From the NCBI GenBank assembly GCA_900543415.1, contig UQRE01000030.1, forward strand, positions 1 through 31,588: a DNA stretch of 31,588 bases, written 5' to 3'. Under the pieces are notes generated by a model. It saw nothing but the letters and a program-made list of their open reading frames with translations. It made no database searches and was not told where the DNA came from. Position numbers and translations under genes: made by a program. Below, one piece after another: positions 6,868 through 13,363 of the stretch; the first letter of the stretch is position 1, and the number at the start of each line of letters is the position of its first letter. The DNA comes from an uncultured Dorea sp. GTDB taxonomy: Bacteria > Bacillota > Clostridia > Lachnospirales > Lachnospiraceae.

Positions 6868-6935
6868 GAGGACACCACTTTGTGATAAAGTATTTAGGCC
6901 GACAAGCAAAAATACACACAAAGGGAGGTGTCCTC
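6868..6935 (+). promoter_or_regulatory. Long inverted repeat covering the ribosome site of the transposase remnant
   Basis: GAGGACACC (6868-6876) and CTTTGTG (6878-6884) pair with CACAAAG (6917-6923) and GGTGTCCTC (6927-6935). The right arm contains the GGGAGG ribosome site of the following ORF, so the folded leader RNA would hide it. This is a sensible way for an insertion sequence to limit its transposase, and the arms are intact although the gene is not. Confidence 0.6.
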
Positions 6936-6936
6936 T

Positions 6937-7170
6937 ATGATTAAAAGTATAAAATATTTTGAGGAAGAATGCATTAAAAAATTTGAAAAACTTGTAGATG
7001 ATTTTATGAAAGAGCCAACAAAGATAGCAGAGTATGTTCTTGGCGTAACAGATGAATTACACAAGCTTGGTCTGGAAATGATTAAAGAATCGCTGGAGTC
7101 TATGGATCAAATGCTTCAGGAAAGTCCCATTCGTAAGAAAAACTGGGTTGTAGAAGCTCATGATTGTTGA
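6937..7170 (+). pseudogene. N-terminal fragment of an ISLre2-type transposase
   Basis: The 77 residues, with MIKSIKYFEEECIKKFEKLV, then a helical stretch and ESMDQMLQESPIRKKNWVV, match as I know it the N-terminus of ISLre2-family transposases, which are normally about 400-480 residues. Homology stops at EAHD near 7163 and the frame ends at 7170. The rest of the transposase, including its catalytic part, is absent from the window. ATG 6937 follows a GGGAGG site. The sequence GGGTGCTAGCGTAAAATTTT at about 6820-6840 may be the left end of the insertion sequence. Confidence 0.65.
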
Positions 7171-7393
7171 GCAGGAAGAAAGTGCTAAGGAGGTAGAGAG
7201 TATAGAGGAGCTTGATTTTGAGATAGAGAATCCAAGTCAAATTTCCGAAGATGATGAAGAACTTGTCGAAAAAAAAGGACTTGTGGTGATAGATGCTGGT
7301 CATCAGGCGAAAGGAAATTATGAGGAAGAACCAGTTGGGCCGGGAGCTAGTGAAACGAAGGCTAGGGATAATGATACTTCCGTTCAGCCATAA
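7160..7393 (+). pseudogene. Internal fragment of an N-acetylmuramoyl-L-alanine amidase
   Basis: An acidic linker (QEESAKEVESIEELDFEIE and onward) is followed by GLVVIDAGHQAKGNYEEEPV and GPGASETKAR. This is the characteristic opening of zinc-dependent amidase_3 domains: VVIDAGHQ holds the first metal-binding His and EPVGPG follows. Signal peptide and the remaining ~150 catalytic residues are missing; after KAR at about 7370 the sequence turns into unrelated, structured DNA. The fragment overlaps the transposase remnant by 11 bases, so it is fused to it by a rearrangement. It should be non-functional. Confidence 0.6.
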
Positions 7394-7403
7394 GTCACGA
7401 GAT

Positions 7404-7478
7404 GGGAGCGGCTCGGAGAGAACCTCGGAGGAGCTAACAGCTCATGGAGTTGCCAGCAACAACCGCCTGAAGATTCCC
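7404..7478 (+). other. Compact multibranched hairpin segment of unknown nature
   Basis: GGGAGCGG (7404-7411) can pair with CCGC (7463-7466) and TCCC (7475-7478), enclosing CCTCGGAGG (7423-7431), GAGCT-AAC-AGCTC (7431-7443) and GTTG-CCAG-CAAC (7449-7460). The result is a multi-arm junction of about 75 bases, GC-richer than its neighbourhood. It is not a tRNA: no TTC-loop motif or plausible anticodon arm is present. It could be an RNA, a recombination or transfer site, or a remnant. Between here and 7580 nothing else is evident. Confidence 0.35.
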
Positions 7479-7579
7479 AAGCAGAAATAATCTGTTTTAT
7501 GAAGTGATTCATATCCGTATCGGGGTGTTGAGGACAAATAGATGCGAACATATCAAACATATACACAATAACGAACCAG

Positions 7580-7615
7580 GACCGACGAGTGATATTTGTT
7601 ACCCGTCGGTCTTTT
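7580..7615 (+). terminator. Rho-independent terminator just before mazF
   Basis: GACCGACG (7580-7587) pairs perfectly with CGTCGGTC (7604-7611), followed by TTTT. It stands only 30 bp ahead of the toxin start, leaving no promoter between, so mazF is either read through or this hairpin acts as an attenuator. Confidence 0.7.
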
Positions 7616-7644
7616 ACATACAAAGAAATGGAGGATAGGATACG

Positions 7645-8193
7645 ATGGATGAGATTAAAAGAGGATATCTTTACATCGCAGATTTAGACCCGGTAAAAGG
7701 CAGTGAGCAGGGAGGTCGAAGACCAGTCCTTGTCGTACAGAATGATGCAGGCAATCAACATAGTCCGACAGTAATCATTGCTGCAATTACCAGTCAGAAG
7801 AAACCAAATCAACCGACACATGTATGTCTGAAAGGGGTGGATGTTCTTCCGAAGGATTCCATGGTTTTAATGGAACAGATTCGTACCGTAGATAAATCCA
7901 GACTGGAAGAATATATCGGAAAGATTGGGTGGAAGCTGATGGAGAAAGTGGATAGGGCATTGCGAATCAGCGTTGATTTGAAGAAGCAAGAACCGATGTT
8001 ACTTACACTTTGCCCCAGATGTGCAGCACAGTTTTACAATTCTGCTTCACATCATATTAAGAAGGCACAGGAACATCAAAATATCAAAGAAGTTTGTATG
8101 TTTTGTAATGTGCGAAGAGGTGTAGATTATTACATTTATCCACGAGGATATAGGAACAAAAAACTCAAAAAGTCAAGGATGTCAAATAAATAA
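7645..8193 (+). CDS. MazF/PemK-family toxin with C-terminal zinc-binding extension
   Basis: Residues 1-115 are a PemK/MazF endoribonuclease: KRGYLYIADLDPVKGSEQGG, RRPVLVVQND, then VIIAAITSQKK and the conserved VLMEQIRTVDKSRL. Family members cleave mRNA and are held by an antitoxin. Usual length is 110-120; this one is 182, with a tail carrying CPRC (C123, C126) and CMFC (C151, C154), a likely zinc ribbon, and a basic end. No antitoxin gene is visible on either side; the upstream 250 bp is noncoding. The start has a good GGAGG site. ICE-borne toxins of this type with the same tail are, as I recall, recurrent, so the tail may serve as built-in control. Its activity here is inferred. Confidence 0.85.
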   Translation: MDEIKRGYLYIADLDPVKGSEQGGRRPVLVVQNDAGNQHSPTVIIAAITSQKKPNQPTHVCLKGVDVLPKDSMVLMEQIRTVDKSRLEEYIGKIGWKLMEKVDRALRISVDLKKQEPMLLTLCPRCAAQFYNSASHHIKKAQEHQNIKEVCMFCNVRRGVDYYIYPRGYRNKKLKKSRMSNK

Positions 8194-8227
8194 ATTTTCG
8201 CTATTTTCGGGTGAAAATGCCCGTGGC

Positions 8228-8268
8228 GACAAAATAGCACTATTTCGTCTGTCATGGTAGGATATAAT
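8228..8268 (+). promoter_or_regulatory. Promoter and inverted repeat before the excisionase gene
   Basis: GACAAAATAG (8228-8237) and CTATTTCGTC (8240-8249) form a 9-of-10 inverted repeat, followed by a perfect TATAAT at 8263-8268. A further GCTATTTT at 8200-8207 is the inverse of AAAATAGC at 8231-8238. The palindrome occupies the -35 position and would suit a repressor or excisionase binding site controlling xis-int. No good -35 hexamer is seen. Confidence 0.5.
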
Positions 8269-8302
8269 CACGGCAGCCGAAAGTGCTTTGGAGGAAAAGC
8301 AC

Positions 8303-8509
8303 ATGGAAGAAAAATTGAATACACAGCAGGTTTACACACCGTCCGAGATTCAGGTGCTTTTAGGTATCGGACGAAGTAAAACCTATCATTATTTAGCACA
8401 GGTTCATCTTGAGGGAAAGCCTTTTCGTGTACTGAAGATTGGAAACCAGTACCGAATCCTGAAGAAATCTTTTGATGATTGGATGTGCGGAGTAGAAAAG
8501 GTAAGGTGA
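8303..8509 (+). CDS. xis: Excisionase (helix-turn-helix, AlpA/MerR-like)
   Basis: A 68-residue basic protein with a winged helix typical of recombination directionality factors: VYTPSEIQVLLGIGRSKTYH, then a turn and wing FRVLKIGNQYRILKKSFDDW. ATG 8303 is chosen because GGAGG lies at 8290-8294; TTG 8288 would overlap that site. It ends 5 bp before the first integrase start, so the two are coupled, as usual for xis-int pairs of ICEs and phages. It would bind the attachment-site arms and bias the recombinase to excision. Confidence 0.85.
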   Translation: MEEKLNTQQVYTPSEIQVLLGIGRSKTYHYLAQVHLEGKPFRVLKIGNQYRILKKSFDDWMCGVEKVR

Positions 8510-8514
8510 ATTTC

Positions 8515-9678
8515 ATGGAAAAAAAGAGCGTAGCGTTCTTTGAACGAGGATCCTGGTATCACAGAACCAAGACTCTGAAAGAAGACGGCACCGTTAAATA
8601 TGGAAAAAAAGGTGGTTTTGAGTCGGAGCAGGATGCAGTAAAGGCTTATAAACTGGCTGAAAAAGAATTTAAACAACAGCAACGTAAAGCAGTCATGACG
8701 GGTAAAAATCGTCAGGAAGTTATGCTGAAAGATTATCTGATTTACTGGTATGAGGAAGTCTTTTCACAGCGAATTAAGAATACAACGAAAATGATTGGAG
8801 CTTATGTTCTGTATGATCTGGTGTTTCCGAATATGGAGCAGGATATAAAACTCCGATATGTCAGTGTGGAATATATGGATGCTTTGTTGGAAAAAGTTTC
8901 TCATAGCTGTGCTTCGGCAGGAAATACATGTCGTGCATACTTAAATATCGCTTTTAAGGACGCAGTAATTGAGGGATACATACCTCGCAATCCAATCCCG
9001 GATACGAAAGCGTATAAGAGAAAAGCGCCCAAAGTTACGATTTACAGTAAAGACAAATTGAAAATTTTCCTGAAGGCAGCGTCCAAAGATGAGTGGTATC
9101 TGGAATATTTGCTCGGAGTATTCTGTGGGTTACGAAAGGGTGAGATTCTCGGCTTGAAGTTTTCAGACTTTGATTTTGAACAGCATACGGTAAGTGTGAA
9201 GCGTCAGTTGGGAGCAAATCCTGTGATGGAGGAACGAAGCAGTAAGATTGCAAGCTACTCTGTTATAGAAAAAGACCCGAAAACATTCAATAGTGTTCGT
9301 ACACTAAGAATACCACAGGTCATTGAGACAGAAGTTTTGCGTAGGAAAAATAAGATAGATGAAGACAGAGATGCACTGATGGACGGATATGAAGATAACA
9401 ATTATATCAGTTGTCAGCCGAATGGAAGACCTCATAATATGTCTTCTATGAATATAGCTTTAACAAAATTGTGTAATAGAAATGGATTGCCGAAGATAAC
9501 CGTGCATTCCTTACGACATATGTTCGCAACTATTTTAATTGAACAGGGTGTTCCACTGGTGAAAATATCAGCATTATTAGGACACAGTTCTGTGAATACA
9601 ACATTTGAGTATTATTGCGATGTGATGGATGAAAATGAAAATATCATCAATTTCTTAAATGAGAAGTATTCAGCATAA
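8515..9678 (+). CDS. Tyrosine recombinase (integrase) 1
   Basis: 387 residues with the expected layout: N-terminal arm-binding region (1-65), core-binding SAM-like helices (70-160), catalytic domain (175-387). Catalytic residues are in place: R207 in CGLRKGE, H331 and R334 in HSLRH, H357 in LLGHSS and Y366 or Y367 in FEYYCDV. Length and residues suggest an active enzyme. ATG 8515 follows an AAGGTAAGGTG site; GTG 8506 is an alternative. It is coupled to xis and followed 84 bp later by a second recombinase. The pair presumably integrates and excises the element; which of them does so, or whether both are needed, cannot be told. Confidence 0.92.
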   Translation: MEKKSVAFFERGSWYHRTKTLKEDGTVKYGKKGGFESEQDAVKAYKLAEKEFKQQQRKAVMTGKNRQEVMLKDYLIYWYEEVFSQRIKNTTKMIGAYVLYDLVFPNMEQDIKLRYVSVEYMDALLEKVSHSCASAGNTCRAYLNIAFKDAVIEGYIPRNPIPDTKAYKRKAPKVTIYSKDKLKIFLKAASKDEWYLEYLLGVFCGLRKGEILGLKFSDFDFEQHTVSVKRQLGANPVMEERSSKIASYSVIEKDPKTFNSVRTLRIPQVIETEVLRRKNKIDEDRDALMDGYEDNNYISCQPNGRPHNMSSMNIALTKLCNRNGLPKITVHSLRHMFATILIEQGVPLVKISALLGHSSVNTTFEYYCDVMDENENIINFLNEKYSA

Positions 9679-9699
9679 GGGAAAATGACTTATAGGTTT

Positions 9700-9729
9700 G
9701 GCGTTCCAGTTATCTTTGCTGAGAACGCC
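9700..9729 (+). repeat. Perfect hairpin between the two recombinase genes
   Basis: GGCGTTC (9700-9706) and GAACGCC (9723-9729) form a 7-bp GC-rich stem with a 16-base loop. No T tract follows, so it is not a standard terminator. It may set the relative dose of the two recombinases through mRNA processing or partial stops. Confidence 0.5.
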
Positions 9730-9762
9730 ATATTCATTTATAGAGACTGGAGGCTATAGGAA

Positions 9763-11052
9763 ATGACATTTAATTTACATACCCAGAGATATGTTGATTG
9801 GAAAGTATATAATGTTACACCGATCAAAAATAAATACGGTTTCCGTGTGAAACTAATCTATGCAGATGGAACAAGCACCATCCAGCAAAAGAGTGGGTAT
9901 ACATCGAAGAAAGCGGCAGAACAGGCAAGAACCGAGATTATCGGACAGCTTTATGCCAATGCTTATGTTGTATACGAAAATATTCTGTTAGAAGAATTTC
10001 TGGAGTTCTGGCTGGAAGATGTGATGAGACCGAAGATGAAAAATTCATCATATGTAGCTTATCGAAATTCCATCCACAGGCATATCAATCCTCATTTGGG
10101 CAAAGTAAAGCTGACAAAATTGAATAGAGGACATATTCAGCAGCTTTATAATAAAGAAATGAAAGTTTCAGAATCAGCCGTAAAACTGGTAAAGACTGTT
10201 ATGAATACTGCAATGGGATATGCGATGGAAAAGAAAATGATCTCAGTGAATCCGGCAGAGGATGTGGATTTGCCGAAGCAGAAACCAAAAACGGAATTTA
10301 GGGTTCGCCACATAGACGAACAAAAGACATTAAATCAGGAGCAGGTCGATAGGCTGATTGAAGCGGCAAAGGATACACCGATTTATCTGCAAGTTATGTT
10401 TGCCGTACTCATGGGATTACGCCGTAGTGAGATTATCGCTGTAAAATATTCGGATATTGACTACATAAACAGAACGCTTCATGTAGAACGCCAGTTGGGC
10501 ATTGTTCCGATGAGCGACAAAAAGGATTTTCAACCTAAGACGTACACGAAGCAGGAGATAGAATTAAAAACGGAATCCAGTGACCGTATTATACCTATCC
10601 CGGACATTCTGTTTGAAGCAATTATCGAAGAAAGACAGAAATATGAGAAGAATAGACGAAGAAGAATCAATGATAAACACAATCCGTTTTTTGATGGCAA
10701 TTATGTGTGCTGTTCCACCTATGGAAAACCAAGGAGTAAGGATTTTCATTGGGTACACTTCAAGAAACTATTAAAAGAAAATGGCTTGCCGGATATTCGA
10801 TGGCATGACCTGAGAGCTACATACTGCACAATCCTATTGAAAAATGACTTTAATCCCAAAGCAGTATCGAAGCTCATGGGACATGCAAAAGAAATCATTA
10901 CCATTGATGTGTATGGTGATAATCGAGAGATTATAGAAGATTGTCTTGAGAACTTAGAACCATTTATTGATGAAGTGCTCCCAGAGGAAGAAGTGATAGA
11001 CCTTTGTGATGTGGATTGCATGGATTTTGTGGCTTCAGAATTGATAGAATAA
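9763..11052 (+). CDS. Tyrosine recombinase (integrase) 2
   Basis: 429 residues: an arm-binding N-terminus (1-65), core-binding domain (72-165) and catalytic domain (190-400) with R220 in MGLRRSE, H348 and R351 in WHDLRAT, H374 in LMGHAKE and Y384 in IDVYGD, all expected positions. After the catalytic tyrosine there is an extra acidic tail of about 45 residues (EVLPEEEVIDLCDVDCMD). It differs clearly from integrase 1 in sequence, so this is not a recent duplication. The start has a GGAGG site 10 bases upstream. It is the last gene of the element; a terminator follows. It may work together with integrase 1 or belong to a nested element. Confidence 0.92.
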   Translation: MTFNLHTQRYVDWKVYNVTPIKNKYGFRVKLIYADGTSTIQQKSGYTSKKAAEQARTEIIGQLYANAYVVYENILLEEFLEFWLEDVMRPKMKNSSYVAYRNSIHRHINPHLGKVKLTKLNRGHIQQLYNKEMKVSESAVKLVKTVMNTAMGYAMEKKMISVNPAEDVDLPKQKPKTEFRVRHIDEQKTLNQEQVDRLIEAAKDTPIYLQVMFAVLMGLRRSEIIAVKYSDIDYINRTLHVERQLGIVPMSDKKDFQPKTYTKQEIELKTESSDRIIPIPDILFEAIIEERQKYEKNRRRRINDKHNPFFDGNYVCCSTYGKPRSKDFHWVHFKKLLKENGLPDIRWHDLRATYCTILLKNDFNPKAVSKLMGHAKEIITIDVYGDNREIIEDCLENLEPFIDEVLPEEEVIDLCDVDCMDFVASELIE

Positions 11053-11075
11053 AATGTGAAATTTTTATGTGAGAG

Positions 11076-11107
11076 ATATAGAGGTACTTGTGACCTCTAT
11101 ATTTTTT
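11076..11107 (+). terminator. Rho-independent terminator after integrase 2
   Basis: ATATAGAGGT pairs perfectly with ACCTCTATAT around a seven-base loop and runs into six T. It ends the xis-int-int transcript before uvrB. Confidence 0.85.
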
Positions 11108-11117
11108 ATGCTGATTG

Positions 11118-11126
11118 TGGTATACT
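11118..11126 (+). promoter_or_regulatory. Possible extended -10 promoter facing uvrB
   Basis: TGGTATACT is an extended -10 element with no good -35; the space is taken by the terminator. It lies about 230 bp ahead of uvrB and, if the element boundary is right, inside the element, so uvrB might be driven from element DNA. No LexA box is seen anywhere between 11,053 and 11,355. Confidence 0.4.
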
Positions 11127-11216
11127 ACTACCGTGTGCCATGATGAATAGTCCAAGTAATTTCAGTCTGTGTTGACTGGTGTTACATAGTCGCAAAATCC
11201 AGTTTTGTGACCTAAA

Positions 11217-11306
11217 TTCGTGTAAAGCGAAAAATACGATGATTCGCCCGATTTTTACACGAAAACAGTCATGGAATTACACGAATAAATTTTGAAATTA
11301 CACGAA
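11217..11306. repeat. Four TTACACGAA repeats, probable integrase arm sites near the attachment site
   Basis: TTACACGAA occurs at 11255-11263, 11277-11285 and 11298-11306 in direct orientation, and as TTCGTGTAA at 11217-11225. The direct copies are 22 and 21 bp apart, two helical turns, so proteins bound there would lie on one face. The last two share AATTACACGAAT. Short phased repeats at an element end are typical arm-type sites for tyrosine recombinases. The rest of the 303-bp gap (11,053-11,355) holds the terminator, the weak promoter and the uvrB ribosome site. Confidence 0.6.
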
Positions 11307-11355
11307 TTTGTGGCTGATAATCATCATAGCAAATCCGTGAAAAAGGAGGTTTTTT

Positions 11356-13335
11356 ATGGATAAATTTGAATTACACTCCGAATATAAACCAACTGGTGAC
11401 CAGCCACAAGCGATTGAAAAACTGGTGAAAGGATTCCAGGAAGGCAATCAATTCCAGACTTTATTAGGGGTTACGGGGTCTGGTAAGACCTTTACGATGG
11501 CAAATGTCATTGCTGCATTAAACAAGCCAACTCTTGTAATAGCTCACAACAAGACACTGGCTGCCCAGTTGTTTGGTGAGTTTAAGGAATTCTTCCCTAA
11601 CAACGCAGTCGAATATTTTGTATCCTACTACGACTACTACCAGCCGGAGGCTTACGTCCCATCGTCCGACACCTACATTGCCAAGGACTCTTCCGTCAAC
11701 GACGAAATTGACAAACTTCGGCTGTCGGCAACAGCCTCCCTCATTGAACGTCGGGATGTAATCATTATTTCCAGCGTGTCCTGCATTTATGGACTTGGTG
11801 AACCGGAGAATTTTGAAAAAATGATGGTATCACTGCGTCCGGGGATGGAAAAAGATCGTGATGAGGTGCTTAGACAGCTCATTGATATTCAATATGATAG
11901 AAATGAAATGGATTTTAAACGAGGTACTTTCCGAGTACATGGGGATGTGGTGGAAGTGATTCCGGCGAACGAAGCAGATATGGCAGTTCGTATTGAATTT
12001 TTTGGAGACGAGATTGACCGCATTACGAAAGTAGATGTGTTGACCGGAGAGATTAAAAGTGAACTAAGTCATGTGGCTATTTTCCCGGCGTCGCATTATG
12101 TAGTGGGAAAAGAAGATTTAGAGCGTGCGGTAAAGGCAATCGAGGAAGAGTTAGAAGAACAGATTAAATATTTCAAAAGTGAAGGTAAACTTCTGGAAGC
12201 ACAGCGAATTTCTGAGCGGACAAACTTCGATATTGAGATGATGAGAGAAACCGGATTTTGTTCGGGAATTGAGAACTATTCCAGACATTTGACGGGATCA
12301 GAGGCAGGACAGCCTCCGCGGACACTTCTTGACTATTTTCCGGATGATTTTATTATGATGATTGATGAATCACATAAGACAGTGCCGCAGGTGGGAGGCA
12401 TGTATCACGGAGACCAGTCAAGAAAACATACATTAGTGGATTACGGTTTCCGCCTTCCTTCAGCGCTTGATAACCGCCCACTCAGTTTTGATGAATTTGA
12501 GAAGAAGATCGATCAAGTACTGTTTGTGTCAGCAACACCGGGACCTTACGAGGCAGAACACGAACTTCTGCGGGCAGAGCAGGTGATCCGTCCGACGGGA
12601 CTGTTAGATCCGGAGGTGGAAGTGCGTCCGGTAGAAGGTCAGATTGATGATTTGATCGGTGAAGTGAATAAAGAAGTTGCCAAGAAAAATAAGATTTTAA
12701 TTACAACCTTGACAAAACGGATGGCAGAAGATTTGACCGATTATATGAGGGAACTCGGAATTCGTGTCAGATATCTTCACTCGGATATTGATACGTTGGA
12801 GCGCACGGAGATTGTAAGAGACATGCGGCTGGATGTGTTTGATGTTCTGGTAGGAATCAATCTTTTGAGAGAAGGATTGGATATACCGGAGATTACATTG
12901 GTAGCAATTTTGGATGCTGATAAAGAAGGGTTCCTTCGTTCCGAGACTTCTCTCATTCAGACCATCGGACGTGCTGCGCGTAATGCAGAAGGTCATGTCA
13001 TCATGTATGCAGACGTGATGACAGATTCTATGAAGCAGGCAATTGAAGAGACAGAGAGAAGGCGTAAAGTACAGATGGCTTATAACGAAGCGCATGGAAT
13101 TACGCCACAGACTATTAAGAAAAGTGTAAGAGATCTGATTGCTGTCTCGAAGAAGGTGGCAGCAGAGGAAGTTCGAATGGAGAAAGATCCGGAATCTATG
13201 AGCGAAAAAGAACTGGAGAAATTGGCAAAGGAATTGACGAAGCAGATGAAGAAAGCTGCAGCTGAGTTGAATTTTGAGGCGGCGGCTGAGCTGCGTGATA
13301 AATTAGTTGAGATTAAGAGGATGATGAAAGAGTAG
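11356..13335 (+). CDS. uvrB: Excinuclease ABC subunit B
   Basis: 659 residues, the normal length. UvrB receives damaged DNA from UvrA, opens it and recruits UvrC. Seen here: Walker A GVTGSGKT (38-45), the damage-clamping beta-hairpin SYYDYYQPEAYVPSSDTYI, helicase motif DESH, motif VLVGINLLREGLDIPE, QTIGRAARN, and a C-terminal UVR domain (AAAELNFEAAAELRDKLVEI) that binds UvrC. The start has a strong AAAGGAGG site. It is followed 28 bp later by uvrA, so the two form an operon. Codons from about 11,530 to 11,770 favour C-ending Tyr, Asp, Asn and Ser codons, unlike the remainder of the gene. The upstream region is probably the edge of the integrated element. Confidence 0.98.
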   Translation: MDKFELHSEYKPTGDQPQAIEKLVKGFQEGNQFQTLLGVTGSGKTFTMANVIAALNKPTLVIAHNKTLAAQLFGEFKEFFPNNAVEYFVSYYDYYQPEAYVPSSDTYIAKDSSVNDEIDKLRLSATASLIERRDVIIISSVSCIYGLGEPENFEKMMVSLRPGMEKDRDEVLRQLIDIQYDRNEMDFKRGTFRVHGDVVEVIPANEADMAVRIEFFGDEIDRITKVDVLTGEIKSELSHVAIFPASHYVVGKEDLERAVKAIEEELEEQIKYFKSEGKLLEAQRISERTNFDIEMMRETGFCSGIENYSRHLTGSEAGQPPRTLLDYFPDDFIMMIDESHKTVPQVGGMYHGDQSRKHTLVDYGFRLPSALDNRPLSFDEFEKKIDQVLFVSATPGPYEAEHELLRAEQVIRPTGLLDPEVEVRPVEGQIDDLIGEVNKEVAKKNKILITTLTKRMAEDLTDYMRELGIRVRYLHSDIDTLERTEIVRDMRLDVFDVLVGINLLREGLDIPEITLVAILDADKEGFLRSETSLIQTIGRAARNAEGHVIMYADVMTDSMKQAIEETERRRKVQMAYNEAHGITPQTIKKSVRDLIAVSKKVAAEEVRMEKDPESMSEKELEKLAKELTKQMKKAAAELNFEAAAELRDKLVEIKRMMKE

Positions 13336-13363
13336 ATAACGAAGGGAACGAAGTAGTAGAAGT

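Larger units (their letters stand above)
1..11310 (+). mobile_element. Right part of a decayed integrative and conjugative element, integrated upstream of uvrB
   Basis: The stretch combines families typical of Tn1549-like Lachnospiraceae ICEs: topoisomerase III, a small ICE-conserved protein, relaxase C-terminus, XRE regulator, lipoprotein, excisionase and tyrosine recombinases, all on one strand and ending beside a housekeeping gene. The left end lies outside the window. No coupling protein, VirB4-type ATPase, MobC or relaxase catalytic domain is present here, and topB and relaxase are both truncated, so this end has suffered deletions. The right boundary is placed after the last TTACACGAA repeat by inference; no attachment-site duplication can be shown because the other end is not visible. 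Confidence 0.75.

Noticed and set aside
7404..7478. tRNA-like gene
   Set aside because: The fold is multi-armed, but lacks the T-loop motif, a seven-base anticodon loop and a proper acceptor stem.
6627..7480. Group II intron remnant as the explanation of the structured segments
   Set aside because: No domain V-type hairpin, no maturase coding sequence and no GTGYG-type 5' end found; kept only as unknown structure.
7293..7490. 65-codon open frame overlapping the amidase fragment and the structured segment
   Set aside because: No ribosome site, it overlaps a recognisable amidase frame, and its 3' half is the hairpin-rich segment; composition does not look coding.
11361..11385. Resemblance of AATTACACTCCGAAT in the first uvrB codons to the AATTACACGAAT repeats
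   Set aside because: Imperfect, with a 3-base insertion, and the uvrB codons encode normal protein; too weak to call an attachment core without the empty site.
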